The notes: generated by a model from the sequence alone, not told the origin. Shown: positions 45,031-53,553, counted from the stretch's first letter. The stretch: 64,000 nt of DNA from Blautia hydrogenotrophica DSM 10507 (GCF_034356035.1 NZ_CP136423.1:992001-1056000), one strand, 5' to 3'. Numbers and translations are program-made.

Positions 45031-45089
45031 AATAGTGCAAAAATTAGAAGATTTTGTTCCTAGATATTCGAATTTGGGTTTGCTATAAT
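45031..45089 (+). promoter_or_regulatory. Promoter with shared activator element 2
   Basis: AATAGTGCAA...TGTTCCTA at 45031-45062 and -10 TATAAT at 45084-45089, 21 bases apart as in element 1. All differences between the two 32-bp elements (7 positions) are transitions. This promoter points at the cupin-PocR kinase gene, suggesting autoregulation by the encoded response regulator. Confidence 0.6.
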
Positions 45090-45117
45090 GACCAAGTGTA
45101 ATTCGTTATTTTAGAAG

Positions 45118-45150
45118 CAAAACGGACTGCCGCATAGGCAGTTCGTTTTG
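45118..45150 (+). terminator. Hairpin in the kinase leader
   Basis: A 14-bp stem with arms CAAAACG..CTGCC and GGCAG..CGTTTTG around a GCATA loop, placed about 30 bases after the -10 at 45084. No long U-tract follows, so it may be an attenuator, a terminator for the upstream gene or the stem of a short RNA. Confidence 0.45.
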
Positions 45151-45170
45151 TAATATATACGAGAAAATGT

Positions 45171-45321
45171 GTAACTATTCAGCCATGCGGCTGATAAGAG
45201 CAAAACTCCGGAGCAAGTTTACTTGCAGAGGAGTTTTGCTCTTATCAGGCGTATGGCGTAGCCATAAGCGAGGATTTAGCCGCATATGCGGCGATATAAG
45301 CTGTTATGGCTGAATAGTTAC
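45171..45321. mobile_element. MITE-like 151-bp inverted-repeat element
   Basis: Terminal inverted repeats GTAACTATTCAGCCAT (45171-45186) and ATGGCTGAATAGTTAC (45306-45321) are perfect over 16 bp. Inside is a perfect 19-bp nested pair (45191-45209 with 45230-45248) around a small GCAAG/CTTGC hairpin. There is no coding capacity. The right end, AGCTGTTATGGCTGAATAG plus TTAC, recurs at 57248-57270. This looks like a non-autonomous element moved by a transposase encoded elsewhere. Confidence 0.7.
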
Positions 45322-45392
45322 GAAAATGTACAGAAAAAGATGAGTATTTGTAGGCAGTACAGAAGAAAAGCCAGGACAGTCAGGAGGCAGGT

Positions 45393-46913
45393 ATGGGGAA
45401 AATTCAGAAGTTGGACTGGGGAGTGATTGAGTGGATTTATGAGCCGGAACAGGGGTCGTCAGATCACCTGAAGGTGGGAATCAGTGTGATGTATCCGAAG
45501 GCGTTTCAGCCGCGTCATATTCATTACGGAGACGAGCAGTTTATGTACATCATAAGTGGTCATGGGTGGCAGAAAATCGGGGAAGAAAAATGTTCGATAG
45601 AACCTGGGAAATATTTTCATATCTCTGCGGGAATGGACCATGAGACATTTAACACAGGTACGGAACCTATCGTGAAACTGTTGATTTCTCTGCCTGCGGT
45701 GTTCATGCCTCCGAAGGTAGCGCCAGATACCAGAGAGAAAACTCGAAAGATGGAGAGTATTGACAAAAAGGAGTTTTTAAAGGAGACGGTCAAAGAACTA
45801 CTGCGCCATAATTTAAAACCCTTGAGGGTGCCGTTGTCTATTTTTGATGAGAACCATAACCCGGTCTATACGAACCAGAAATTTCCGCAGTACTGCAAAA
45901 AATGCTGCCAGATTGAAGAGAAGCTGGAAAATTGTGAGGTATACCGCCATCTGCCCACCTTTATGCCTCCTTATTGGGAAGGAGCTTCCGCCTATGTCTG
46001 TCGACATGGGCTGTCTTTGTATGTGCTGCCCATTGTGTATGAGCAGGAATTATTGGGTTTTATCAAGACGGGACATATCCGCACCAGCTTAGGCAGGGGG
46101 GAGGAGGACAGATTGCTGTTCAATGTTCCGGAGAGTACGGCCAACGGAATGGTGAATATGATTCATAATATCGCGGAGTCTATTTGCAGTCACTACCAGT
46201 ACTGCCGGATGCAGGTGAAATTAAGTGAGAATGCCAGAGTACTGTCAGACAAAACCAGAGAGGAATACAGACTGCAGGGCAGGTTAAAGACCACTTGTGA
46301 TAAGATACTGAATCTGCAAATCAATCAGCATTTTTTGTTCAATACCCTGAACACGATTGCAGGTATGGCTGTCAAAGAGAATGCTCTGAACACTTATCAG
46401 GCAGTGGGGGACTTGGCACAGTTGTTTCGCTATACATTGAGGGAAAACAGTCCTTTTGTGGCGTTAGCAGATGAGATCAGTTATGTGCGCAATTATACGA
46501 ATCTTCAAAAGCTGAGGTTCAAAGATCAGTTGGAGGTAGTCTATGAAATTCCGCAGGAGCTGATGGAGTCTCAGGAAGTTCCATTTAATTTTTTGCAGCC
46601 CATTGTGGAGAACTGTTTTAAACATGGTTTTTTGGACCGTACCAGAAAGATGAAAATTGAAATCCGGGCCTACAGCGAGGCAGGACAGTGTTTGATTCAG
46701 GTAAAAGACAATGGCTGCGGAATCCCAAAGGAAACCATGAAACTTTTGAGGGACAAGATCGAGCGGGGCAATGAACCCCATGGAACCTCAATGGTTGTCC
46801 GTAAGCTTCAGTCAGTCTATGGAAATTCTTTCTGGTATGATGTGAAGTCTAAGGCAGGGGAAGGCACCGAAGTGAGCATACGGATCATAGCATCAGGAGG
46901 GGAGAGTAGATGA
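45393..46913 (+). CDS. Soluble cupin-PocR-histidine kinase fusion
   Basis: Kinase of 506 residues without membrane segments. Residues about 1-110 form a cupin (RHIHYGDEQFMYIISG, HISAGMDHE). About 125-255 resemble a PocR ligand-binding domain with several Cys (YCKKCCQ, C near ENC, YVCRHG). From about 295 comes a LytS/YesM-type kinase core: phospho-acceptor H313 in INQHFLFNTLN, N box IVENCFKHG and G box KDNGCGIP. It overlaps the response regulator by 4 bases. It should sense a cytoplasmic small molecule through two domains and control the neighbouring amino-acid genes. A cupin fused to this kinase class is unusual. Confidence 0.88.
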   Translation: MGKIQKLDWGVIEWIYEPEQGSSDHLKVGISVMYPKAFQPRHIHYGDEQFMYIISGHGWQKIGEEKCSIEPGKYFHISAGMDHETFNTGTEPIVKLLISLPAVFMPPKVAPDTREKTRKMESIDKKEFLKETVKELLRHNLKPLRVPLSIFDENHNPVYTNQKFPQYCKKCCQIEEKLENCEVYRHLPTFMPPYWEGASAYVCRHGLSLYVLPIVYEQELLGFIKTGHIRTSLGRGEEDRLLFNVPESTANGMVNMIHNIAESICSHYQYCRMQVKLSENARVLSDKTREEYRLQGRLKTTCDKILNLQINQHFLFNTLNTIAGMAVKENALNTYQAVGDLAQLFRYTLRENSPFVALADEISYVRNYTNLQKLRFKDQLEVVYEIPQELMESQEVPFNFLQPIVENCFKHGFLDRTRKMKIEIRAYSEAGQCLIQVKDNGCGIPKETMKLLRDKIERGNEPHGTSMVVRKLQSVYGNSFWYDVKSKAGEGTEVSIRIIASGGESR

Positions 46914-47614
46914 AACGGGTACTGTTGGTAGACGATGAGCAGGCCTCCAGCGAGATCATACGTTTTCTGATTCATAAAAACAGATTCCCGCTGGAGATTA
47001 TCGGTGAGGCTCGTAACGGAAAAGATGCGGTGAGAAAGATTAAGAGATGGATGCCGGATCTTGTGTTTCTGGATATTGAGATGCCGGGGCTGAACGGTTT
47101 GGAAGTGATGGAAAAGATCAATGAGGAGGTAAACCATAAAATTGATTTTATTATCATCACAGCGTTTGACACTTTTACCTATGCTCAGCAGGCACTTCGT
47201 CTGGGAGCCAAGGATTTTTTGCTGAAACCAGTCATGTATGAGCAATTTTGTGAGACGATGAAAAGAGTCGTAGGCTACGGATACTGTGACAATCCCTTTT
47301 TTAATCAGTTGATGGAATATATTGACGAACACTATATGGAGGAGCTTAACTGTGCGGACTGTGCCAGGAAGTTTCATATGAGCCAGAGCAATATAGCCAG
47401 ACTCTGTAAAAAATATTTAAACATGAGTTTTACGGAATTCTATAATGATGTGAGAGTGAGAAAGGCAAAAGAGATGCTGGAAGAGGGAGTGCCGATCAAG
47501 GACGCTGCGGCCAGTGTAGGATACCGCAATCTGAATTATTTTTACAGAATCTTCAAAAAAAAGTATCAGGTTCCTCCGAAGGAATATATTCAAAGAAAAT
47601 TCAAGAAGGATTGA
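46910..47614 (+). CDS. Response regulator with AraC-type DNA-binding domain
   Basis: Regulator of 234 residues: receiver with LLVDDEQ, phospho-acceptor D55 in FLDIEMPG and LKPV; then an AraC-type double helix-turn-helix (ARKFHMSQSNIARLCKKY and AAASVGYRNLNYFYRIFKKK). It is translationally coupled to the soluble kinase. Proteins of this layout activate transcription by binding next to the -35. The twin elements at 42363 and 45031 occupy that position, so they are the best target candidates. A terminator follows at 47735. Confidence 0.93.
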   Translation: MKRVLLVDDEQASSEIIRFLIHKNRFPLEIIGEARNGKDAVRKIKRWMPDLVFLDIEMPGLNGLEVMEKINEEVNHKIDFIIITAFDTFTYAQQALRLGAKDFLLKPVMYEQFCETMKRVVGYGYCDNPFFNQLMEYIDEHYMEELNCADCARKFHMSQSNIARLCKKYLNMSFTEFYNDVRVRKAKEMLEEGVPIKDAAASVGYRNLNYFYRIFKKKYQVPPKEYIQRKFKKD

Positions 47615-47734
47615 TCTGTGGAATAAAGTGAGAGATTAGTTAATAGTTCCAAAGCAGGTCAGATGGGATAATAAAGGCATGAAAAGCATACTTTGAATCC
47701 CTAGTGGAAGGATAAAATAGAGTGAGTATTCAAG

Positions 47735-47771
47735 AAGGGATTTAGAAGAGAAATCTTTTAAATTCCTTTTT
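47735..47771 (+). terminator. Terminator of the kinase/regulator operon
   Basis: Arms AAGGGATTT (47735-47743) and AAATTCCTT (47760-47768) with one G-U pair, ending in a T run to 47771. Copy C of the dispersed repeat starts about six bases later. Confidence 0.65.
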
Positions 47772-47776
47772 GTTCT

Positions 47777-47963
47777 GTTATAGGAAAGACATTGTCACGC
47801 TAATGTATGAAAAACCTTCCCTATAACAGAAACACTCCGCTAAGGATGCGCACGCCGCAATAAGGTAGGGCACGCAAAGCGGTGTTGCGGCGACGCGCGA
47901 AGTAAGTTGCGCCCCTCAAAGATTGAGGGAATGAGGGAGTTGAAGTAGGGGTGTCCACTTTGA
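47777..47963 (+). repeat. Dispersed structured repeat, copy C
   Basis: Stem arm GTTATAGGAA pairs with TTCCCTATAAC near 47817-47827. The tail carries CTAAGGATGCGCACGCCGCA, AATAAGGTA, GTGTTGCGGC, CCCCTCAAAGATTGAGGG and GAGTTGAAGTAGGGG. It is closest to copy A over the central block. It fills most of the gap before the asparaginase gene; the start of that gene follows 20 bases later. Confidence 0.85.
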
Positions 47964-47982
47964 TTTAGAAAAGGAGAAGACT

Positions 47983-48957
47983 ATGAAAAAAGTGTATATT
48001 CTGGCAACTGGAGGCACCATATCGGCCGCCGGGTGCGAGGGGAAGACAACGGGGTATCACGATGGAAAATTTGAGCTGAAGGATTTGTTGGCACGTGTGA
48101 AAGGGGCGGAAAAGCTTGCGAAGCTGGAAGGAGAGCAGGTATTGAATATTTCCAGTGATGATATCACTTGGGGAGACTGGCTGTCACTGGCAGGAAAGAT
48201 AGAGAAGCTTTCTCTGAGATCGGATATGGATGGTTTTGTGGTGACTCATGGCACGAACACTCTCGAAGAGACGGCTTATTTTTTAAATTTGGTGCTAAAA
48301 ACGGAGAAACCGGTAGTGCTGACTGGGTCCATGAGGCCGGCCACTGCCAACAGTGCAGACGGACCACAGAACTTGTATGAGGCGATTGCTTTGGCAGCCA
48401 GCGAAGAAGCAAAGGGCAAGGGGGTATTGGCAGCTTTCTCAGATTTGATTTTAAGTGCGGACAGAATACAGAAGGTGAACTGCTTCCGTACAGATGCGTT
48501 TTCGGGCAGGGATTTCGGCTGTATCGGATATATGCAGGATTCGGTACCGAAATTTTTACAGTATCCTGTGGAAAATCACACGACACATACGAGGTTTACC
48601 ACAGAGGCATTAAAGAGGATCCCGCGAGTAGAGATTGCCTATTTCAGCGCGGACGCAGACCCTGAGATCTTGGAATTCTATGGAAAGACGGCGGAGGGGC
48701 TGGTGATCGCAGGCGCAGGCAGCGGATTATTCTCGAAGCCTTGGAAAGAAAAGATTCGGGGGATAGCGAGGGAAATTCCTGTGGTGCGCTCGTCACGGGT
48801 GGGGAACGGAATGGTGAGCCAAGACCACTGTGATGAGGAGCTGGGAACGATACCAGGCGGGACTCTTACGCCGGTAAAGGCCAGAATTTTGCTGACGCTT
48901 GCTCTGGCTATGGGGGCAGGACAGGGTGAAATTGGGGAAATATTTAAACAGTATTAG
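47983..48957 (+). CDS. Asparaginase/glutaminase-family amidohydrolase with altered motif
   Basis: Protein of 324 residues with the type II asparaginase fold order but no signal peptide. The first catalytic Thr is present (ATGGTIS, T12). The second motif reads THGTNT, where nearly all asparaginases have THGTDT; N92 replaces the Asp that binds the substrate amino group. VLTGSMRP and SSRVGNG are retained. It leads an operon with an NhaC-type antiporter and aspartate racemase, so asparagine or a related amide is a likely substrate, but specificity may be shifted. AAAGGAGAAG precedes the start. Confidence 0.88.
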   Translation: MKKVYILATGGTISAAGCEGKTTGYHDGKFELKDLLARVKGAEKLAKLEGEQVLNISSDDITWGDWLSLAGKIEKLSLRSDMDGFVVTHGTNTLEETAYFLNLVLKTEKPVVLTGSMRPATANSADGPQNLYEAIALAASEEAKGKGVLAAFSDLILSADRIQKVNCFRTDAFSGRDFGCIGYMQDSVPKFLQYPVENHTTHTRFTTEALKRIPRVEIAYFSADADPEILEFYGKTAEGLVIAGAGSGLFSKPWKEKIRGIAREIPVVRSSRVGNGMVSQDHCDEELGTIPGGTLTPVKARILLTLALAMGAGQGEIGEIFKQY

Positions 48958-48987
48958 ACTTATATGTCAGAACGAAGGAGGAGACGT

Positions 48988-50397
48988 ATGGAGAAGAAAT
49001 TGGAATTTTATGGGGGAGAATGGGTTTCTTTGTCACCGATTATTATTTTTATCGGTTTGATTTTTGTCACTACTTTTTGGTGGGGGTCCACATCGGATGG
49101 AGCGCTCTGGATTCCCATTTTTTTAGGGGTGGTGATCCCATTTTTTCTGGCCAAAAATAAAAAGGAATACAGCAGCGCAGTGATTTCTGGGATGGCCAGC
49201 AAGGATACCGCCTTTCCCATTGCTACCTGGATTTTTGCAGGCGTCTTTTCTAGAATTTTAAGAGAATCTGGATTTTCCGCAGGTCTGGCAGGTCTGGCGG
49301 GGTCCTTTGGAGTTGGCCCTGTGTTGTTTACCGTCATTTCATTTCTGGCAGCAACCCTGTTTTCCTCGGCGACAGGTACGGGATTTGGCACGATTGCAGC
49401 CTGTATGGGCGTTTTATATCCCACCGGTGTAGAGTTGGGCGTGGAGCCTGCATTTTTAGCTGGGGCAATTCTGGGTGGAGCAGCCTTTGGGGACAATCTG
49501 GCGCCAGTGTCTGATTCTACCATTGCTTCCGCTACGGCCATGAAGGTGGATGTGCCGAAATGTGTGCGCAGCCGTCTGAAATATTCTCTGCCGGCAGCGG
49601 GAATCACCCTCGTGCTTACCGTCATAGTGGGGAACCTTTTAGACCAGTCCACGAATATGAAAGAAACACTGTCCTATGACCCAAAGACTCTTCTGATGAT
49701 TGTTCCGGTGATGATTACCATGTACATTGCAGTGCGTACAGGTGATTTGATTTTGGCTACTACGGCTGGTTCTCTTTTAGCCGGCGCCACAGCAGTAGTC
49801 TTTGGTCTGATGGACTTTATTCAGATTGATCAGGCAGATGCAGTGCGGCCAGCTCTGTTTGCAGTCAGCGGGGAAGGGATGGACCGTGTGGTAAATGGTG
49901 TGGTTTTTGACGGACTGTCCAGTATGACGCAGATGATTGTGCTGGTGCTGCTTTTGTTCAGCGCTATCCATATTATGAAGATGGGGTATGGCGATATTAA
50001 GATTTTGGAGTCTCTGAGCTTTATGACCAAGACAGCCAGAGGTTCTGAGACGGTAATTTCTTTTATGATTATCATCTTATCTTCCATCATGGGACTGAAC
50101 GCACCGGCCATTTTGACTGTCGGACCGTCTTTTGCCAGACCTCTCGCGAAGAAGCAGGGAATCAGCCCTTACCGAATGGCAAATCTTATGGACGCCCAGT
50201 CCTGTACCTGGTGCTACAGTTTGCCGTGGACCTGTACGATGATGTATATTTTGAGTTTTACCATTGGGACAGAGGCACCGCTTAGCGGTATTCAGATTAC
50301 TCCGTACTGTTTCTTTACTTTTGCGATGACTGCCGTGATGTTCGCCACGATTTTCTTAGGAATCGGGAGAAGAGATTTTATGGATTCGGAGGCATAG
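48988..50397 (+). CDS. nhaC: Na+/H+ antiporter, NhaC family
   Basis: Membrane antiporter of 469 residues with about 11-12 hydrophobic segments. ATG 48988 follows AAGGAGG at 6 bases; the upstream ATG 48964 precedes that site. GGAAFGDNLAPVSDSTIASA is the best NhaC-family block. Some NhaC-family members exchange organic acids for sodium and protons (for example malate/lactate exchange). Lying between an asparaginase-family gene and aspartate racemase, this one may move aspartate, asparagine or their products instead of simply handling sodium. Confidence 0.9.
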   Translation: MEKKLEFYGGEWVSLSPIIIFIGLIFVTTFWWGSTSDGALWIPIFLGVVIPFFLAKNKKEYSSAVISGMASKDTAFPIATWIFAGVFSRILRESGFSAGLAGLAGSFGVGPVLFTVISFLAATLFSSATGTGFGTIAACMGVLYPTGVELGVEPAFLAGAILGGAAFGDNLAPVSDSTIASATAMKVDVPKCVRSRLKYSLPAAGITLVLTVIVGNLLDQSTNMKETLSYDPKTLLMIVPVMITMYIAVRTGDLILATTAGSLLAGATAVVFGLMDFIQIDQADAVRPALFAVSGEGMDRVVNGVVFDGLSSMTQMIVLVLLLFSAIHIMKMGYGDIKILESLSFMTKTARGSETVISFMIIILSSIMGLNAPAILTVGPSFARPLAKKQGISPYRMANLMDAQSCTWCYSLPWTCTMMYILSFTIGTEAPLSGIQITPYCFFTFAMTAVMFATIFLGIGRRDFMDSEA

Positions 50398-50404
50398 TTT
50401 ATCT

Positions 50405-51118
50405 ATGAAGCAGAGTGAAAAAAAGACTGTGGGAATCATAGGCGGAATGGGTCCTCTGGCCACCTGTGATCTGATGGAAAAGATTATCCGGCTGACGAAG
50501 GCTAGGACCGATCAGGAAAACCTGCATCTTGTGGTAGACTGCAACACGGACATTCCAGATCGAACTGCGGCGATCCTAGAGCATGGGGCTTCACCGGTTC
50601 CGCAGCTTGTGCGAAGCGGTATCAAGCTGCAGGGGATGGGAGCGGATGTACTGGTCATGTCCTGTAATACGGCACATTATTTCTACGACAGCATTGTTCC
50701 GTATTTTGACATACCTTTGCTTCATATGATTCGAGAGACCGCCAAGCACTTAAAAGCGCAGGAAATCCAGAAGGCGGGGCTGCTGGCCACCAGCGGTACT
50801 TTGAACTGCGGGGTATACCGGGAAGCTATGAAACGGGAGGGCATCGAGCTTCTCACACCGGATGGGGAAGACCAGGAGGCCGTCATGGGGATGATCTATC
50901 AGGGAGTCAAAGCAGGCAGAACAGATCTAGACACAAGACGATTTGAGAGAGCGATGGAAAAGCTGCTGGAAAGAGGAGCGGAAGTACTGATATTGGGGTG
51001 TACGGAACTGCCGGTGGCGGTGAGTCGTTACGGATGGGATTATCCCGTGGCAGACCCCACTCAGATTTTAGCGGAGTCAGTGGTACACTATTGCGTTGAG
51101 ATTGCAGAAATTTTATAA
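50405..51118 (+). CDS. Aspartate racemase
   Basis: PLP-independent racemase of 237 residues interconverting L- and D-aspartate. The two catalytic cysteines are in MSCNTAH and ILGCTEL, and the N-terminus reads IIGGMGPLAT, all canonical. It follows the antiporter by 7 bases. With the asparaginase-family enzyme it makes D-aspartate available, perhaps for peptidoglycan cross-bridges or for D-amino-acid catabolism. A terminator follows. Confidence 0.92.
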   Translation: MKQSEKKTVGIIGGMGPLATCDLMEKIIRLTKARTDQENLHLVVDCNTDIPDRTAAILEHGASPVPQLVRSGIKLQGMGADVLVMSCNTAHYFYDSIVPYFDIPLLHMIRETAKHLKAQEIQKAGLLATSGTLNCGVYREAMKREGIELLTPDGEDQEAVMGMIYQGVKAGRTDLDTRRFERAMEKLLERGAEVLILGCTELPVAVSRYGWDYPVADPTQILAESVVHYCVEIAEIL

Positions 51119-51125
51119 AAAGGAT

Positions 51126-51164
51126 GGCACAGCTTGAACAGATGAAGGCTGTGCCTTCTTTTTT
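51126..51164 (+). terminator. Terminator of the aspartate racemase operon
   Basis: Arms GGCACAGC (51126-51133) and GCTGTGCC (51148-51155), extended by flanking A/T pairs, then TTCTTTTTT. Copy D of the repeat starts at the next base. Confidence 0.9.
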
Positions 51165-51250
51165 GTGTAATGGGGAAGACCTTGTCACGCTGATGCGAAA
51201 AGTTCTTTCCCATCACACTAACATTCCTCTAAGGATGCGCATGCCGCACC
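51165..51250 (+). repeat. Dispersed structured repeat, copy D (short)
   Basis: Starts GTGTAATGGGGAAGAC and pairs with GTTCTTTCCCATCACAC (near 51200-51217), then TCTAAGGATGCGCATGCCGCA. It matches the first about 85 bases of copies A and C and then stops, so it is 3'-truncated. Confidence 0.75.
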
Positions 51251-51284
51251 ACTTTTTTCGGTAATATTTATGAAATTTTGGGTA

Positions 51285-51334
51285 TTGACAATAAAAAAGA
51301 AATTCATATAATAAATACTGTTAGATACCGAACA
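51285..51334 (+). promoter_or_regulatory. Promoter and operator of the marR operon
   Basis: TTGACA (51285-51290), 16-base spacer, TATAAT (51307-51312). The imperfect palindrome TGTTAGATACCGAACA (51319-51334) covers the transcription start, a good place for MarR autorepression. Confidence 0.65.
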
Positions 51335-51350
51335 ATTAAGGAGAATCAAG

Positions 51351-51827
51351 ATGGAAGAGAAAAAAGAGTGGTCAGAGGAGGATATTGGAAAACTGATTAA
51401 CATTGTCTCTCACCAGCTCAGGCGACAGATGTGCTTTTTTGAAGATGAGGATGGGTTGACAAATATGCAGAAGCATGTTCTGCATTATATTCTGTTGGAG
51501 TCGCTTCACCGTGAAATTTATCAGAAGGATTTGGAGAGAGAATTCCAAATCCGCAGGTCCACGGCGACGGGAACCTTGCAGCTTCTGGAAAGAAACGGGT
51601 TCATCCGTAGAGAAAGCGTGCAGCAGGACGCCAGACTCAAAAAAATAGTGCCCACAGGTAAGGCGCAGAATTTAAGGGAAAGAATCCTGGAAAATATAGC
51701 TAGAATGGAGGCACTGCTGAAGAAGGGAATTTCCAGGGAGGATCTGGCAGTTTGTGTGAAAGTACTAAGTCAAATGTCCGAAAATTTGTTGGGTAAAGAA
51801 AAAAGAAAGGGGTATAGGCATGAATAG
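51351..51827 (+). CDS. MarR-family transcriptional regulator
   Basis: Winged-helix regulator of 158 residues. The DNA-binding part (about 55-105) includes LEREFQIRRSTATGTLQLLE as recognition region and RRESVQQDARLKK as wing. It overlaps the first ABC half-transporter by 8 bases, so the three genes form one translationally coupled unit. This layout is common in Clostridia, where the regulator responds to drugs or other small molecules and represses the exporter. The palindrome over the transcription start supports autorepression. Confidence 0.93.
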   Translation: MEEKKEWSEEDIGKLINIVSHQLRRQMCFFEDEDGLTNMQKHVLHYILLESLHREIYQKDLEREFQIRRSTATGTLQLLERNGFIRRESVQQDARLKKIVPTGKAQNLRERILENIARMEALLKKGISREDLAVCVKVLSQMSENLLGKEKRKGYRHE

Positions 51828-53553
51828 AAAATTGCTCCAGTCTGTCCGGGAATACAAAAAAGAGTCCATTCTCGCACCGATTTTGGTAGCTCTCGAAGTG
51901 CTGATGGAAGTATTAATCCCACTTATGATGGCCAAGATCATTGACGTCGGGATGGTTCAGGGCGACATGGGATATATTGTCAAAGTAGGGCTGATGCTGG
52001 TAGTTATGGCCATGCTGGCGTTATTTTTCGGCGCGAAGGCCGGTCAGCTTGCGGCTGTGGCGGCAGCTGGCTATGCGAAAAATCTTAGACACGATATTTT
52101 CTACAAGATACAGGATTTTTCCTTTGGAAATATCGATCATTTTTCTACGTCGAGTCTGGTCACAAGACTGACGACAGATATCACGAACGTGCAGATGGCG
52201 TATATGTTTACGATTCGTCTGCTAGCTAGAGCGCCAATCATGATTGTACTTTCTCTTGTGATGACAGTGACGATCAATAAAGAAATTGCATTGTTGCTGC
52301 TGATTACGATTCCTGTGTTGGGCGGGCTTTTGATCTATATTGCGAAGAAGGCTCATCCGCATTTCATAGAGGTTTTTAACCAGTATGATGTTTTAAACAA
52401 TACAGTGCAGGAGAATGTCAACGCTGCCCGTGTGGTAAAAGCCTATGTGAGAGATGACTTTGAAAATCAGAAGTTTGGGAAAATTTCTACGAAGGTCTTT
52501 CAGCTGTTCACGAAAGCAGAAAAAATTGTGGCGTTTAACTCCCCTGTTATGCAGTTTACCATGTACGCGGTTGTGCTGATTATGGTATATTTGGGCGGAA
52601 AGAGCATTATCTTTGGTTCCATGCAGACGGGAGAATTGACTAGCGTGATTGTGTATGCGCTTCAGATTCTCATGTCTTTGATGATTGTATCTTTTGTGTT
52701 TGTGATGATTATGATTGCAGAAGCGTCCACGGAGCGTATTCAGGAGGTATTTGACGAAGTGCCAGAGATGGAAGACGAAGAGAATGCAGTGGATACAGTG
52801 GTAAGCGGGGACATTGACTTTGAGCATGTGGATTTCAGCTACAGCGGAAAAGATGGAAATCTCTCGTTAAAAGATGTGAACCTGCATATAAAGAGTGGCC
52901 AGATTGTGGGTATTATCGGTGGTACAGGAAGTGCGAAGTCTACGCTAGTACAATTGATTCCCAGACTGTATGATGTGACAAAAGGAAGCGTGAAGGTCGG
53001 CGGAATTGACGTGCGCAGATATAATCTGAAGGCGCTGCGCGATCAGGTTTCTATGGTACTTCAAAAAAATGTGCTGTTTACGGGCAGTATCTATGATAAT
53101 ATCCGCTGGGGAGACGAGAAGGCCAGCAACGAAGAAGTCCAAAGAGTGTGCCGGCTTGCGCAGGCGGACGGCTTTATTCAGGAATTTCCAGCAAAGTATA
53201 ATTCTATGATTGTGGAAGGCGGAAATAATGTTTCAGGAGGTCAGAAACAGAGACTATGCATTGCTCGGGCTTTGCTGAAAAAACCAAAGATTTTAATTTT
53301 GGATGACTCTACCAGCGCGGTAGATACGAAGACGGATGCGTTGATTCGTCAGGCTTTCCGAGAAGAGATTCCTGACACTACGAAGATTATCATTGCCCAA
53401 CGAATTTCTTCTGTGGAGGATGCGGATGTGATTATCGTCATGGAAAACGGTGAGATCAATGGTATCGGTACTTCCGAAGAACTGCTAAGAAGCAATAAGA
53501 TTTATCAGGAAGTATATGAGTCACAGGTGAAAGGAGGCGCTGAGAATGAGTGA
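51820..53553 (+). CDS. ABC exporter half-transporter (degenerate ATP site)
   Basis: Half-transporter of 577 residues: six-helix exporter domain (about 1-310) and nucleotide-binding domain. Walker A is GGTGSAKST, signature VSGGQKQR and Walker B ILILDDSTSAVD. The residue after Walker B is Asp instead of the catalytic Glu, which marks the non-hydrolysing site of heterodimeric exporters such as BmrCD or LmrCD. Its partner at 53546 has the normal Glu. The genes overlap by 8 bases. Probably exports drugs or lipophilic compounds under the MarR protein. Confidence 0.93.
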   Translation: MNRKLLQSVREYKKESILAPILVALEVLMEVLIPLMMAKIIDVGMVQGDMGYIVKVGLMLVVMAMLALFFGAKAGQLAAVAAAGYAKNLRHDIFYKIQDFSFGNIDHFSTSSLVTRLTTDITNVQMAYMFTIRLLARAPIMIVLSLVMTVTINKEIALLLLITIPVLGGLLIYIAKKAHPHFIEVFNQYDVLNNTVQENVNAARVVKAYVRDDFENQKFGKISTKVFQLFTKAEKIVAFNSPVMQFTMYAVVLIMVYLGGKSIIFGSMQTGELTSVIVYALQILMSLMIVSFVFVMIMIAEASTERIQEVFDEVPEMEDEENAVDTVVSGDIDFEHVDFSYSGKDGNLSLKDVNLHIKSGQIVGIIGGTGSAKSTLVQLIPRLYDVTKGSVKVGGIDVRRYNLKALRDQVSMVLQKNVLFTGSIYDNIRWGDEKASNEEVQRVCRLAQADGFIQEFPAKYNSMIVEGGNNVSGGQKQRLCIARALLKKPKILILDDSTSAVDTKTDALIRQAFREEIPDTTKIIIAQRISSVEDADVIIVMENGEINGIGTSEELLRSNKIYQEVYESQVKGGAENE

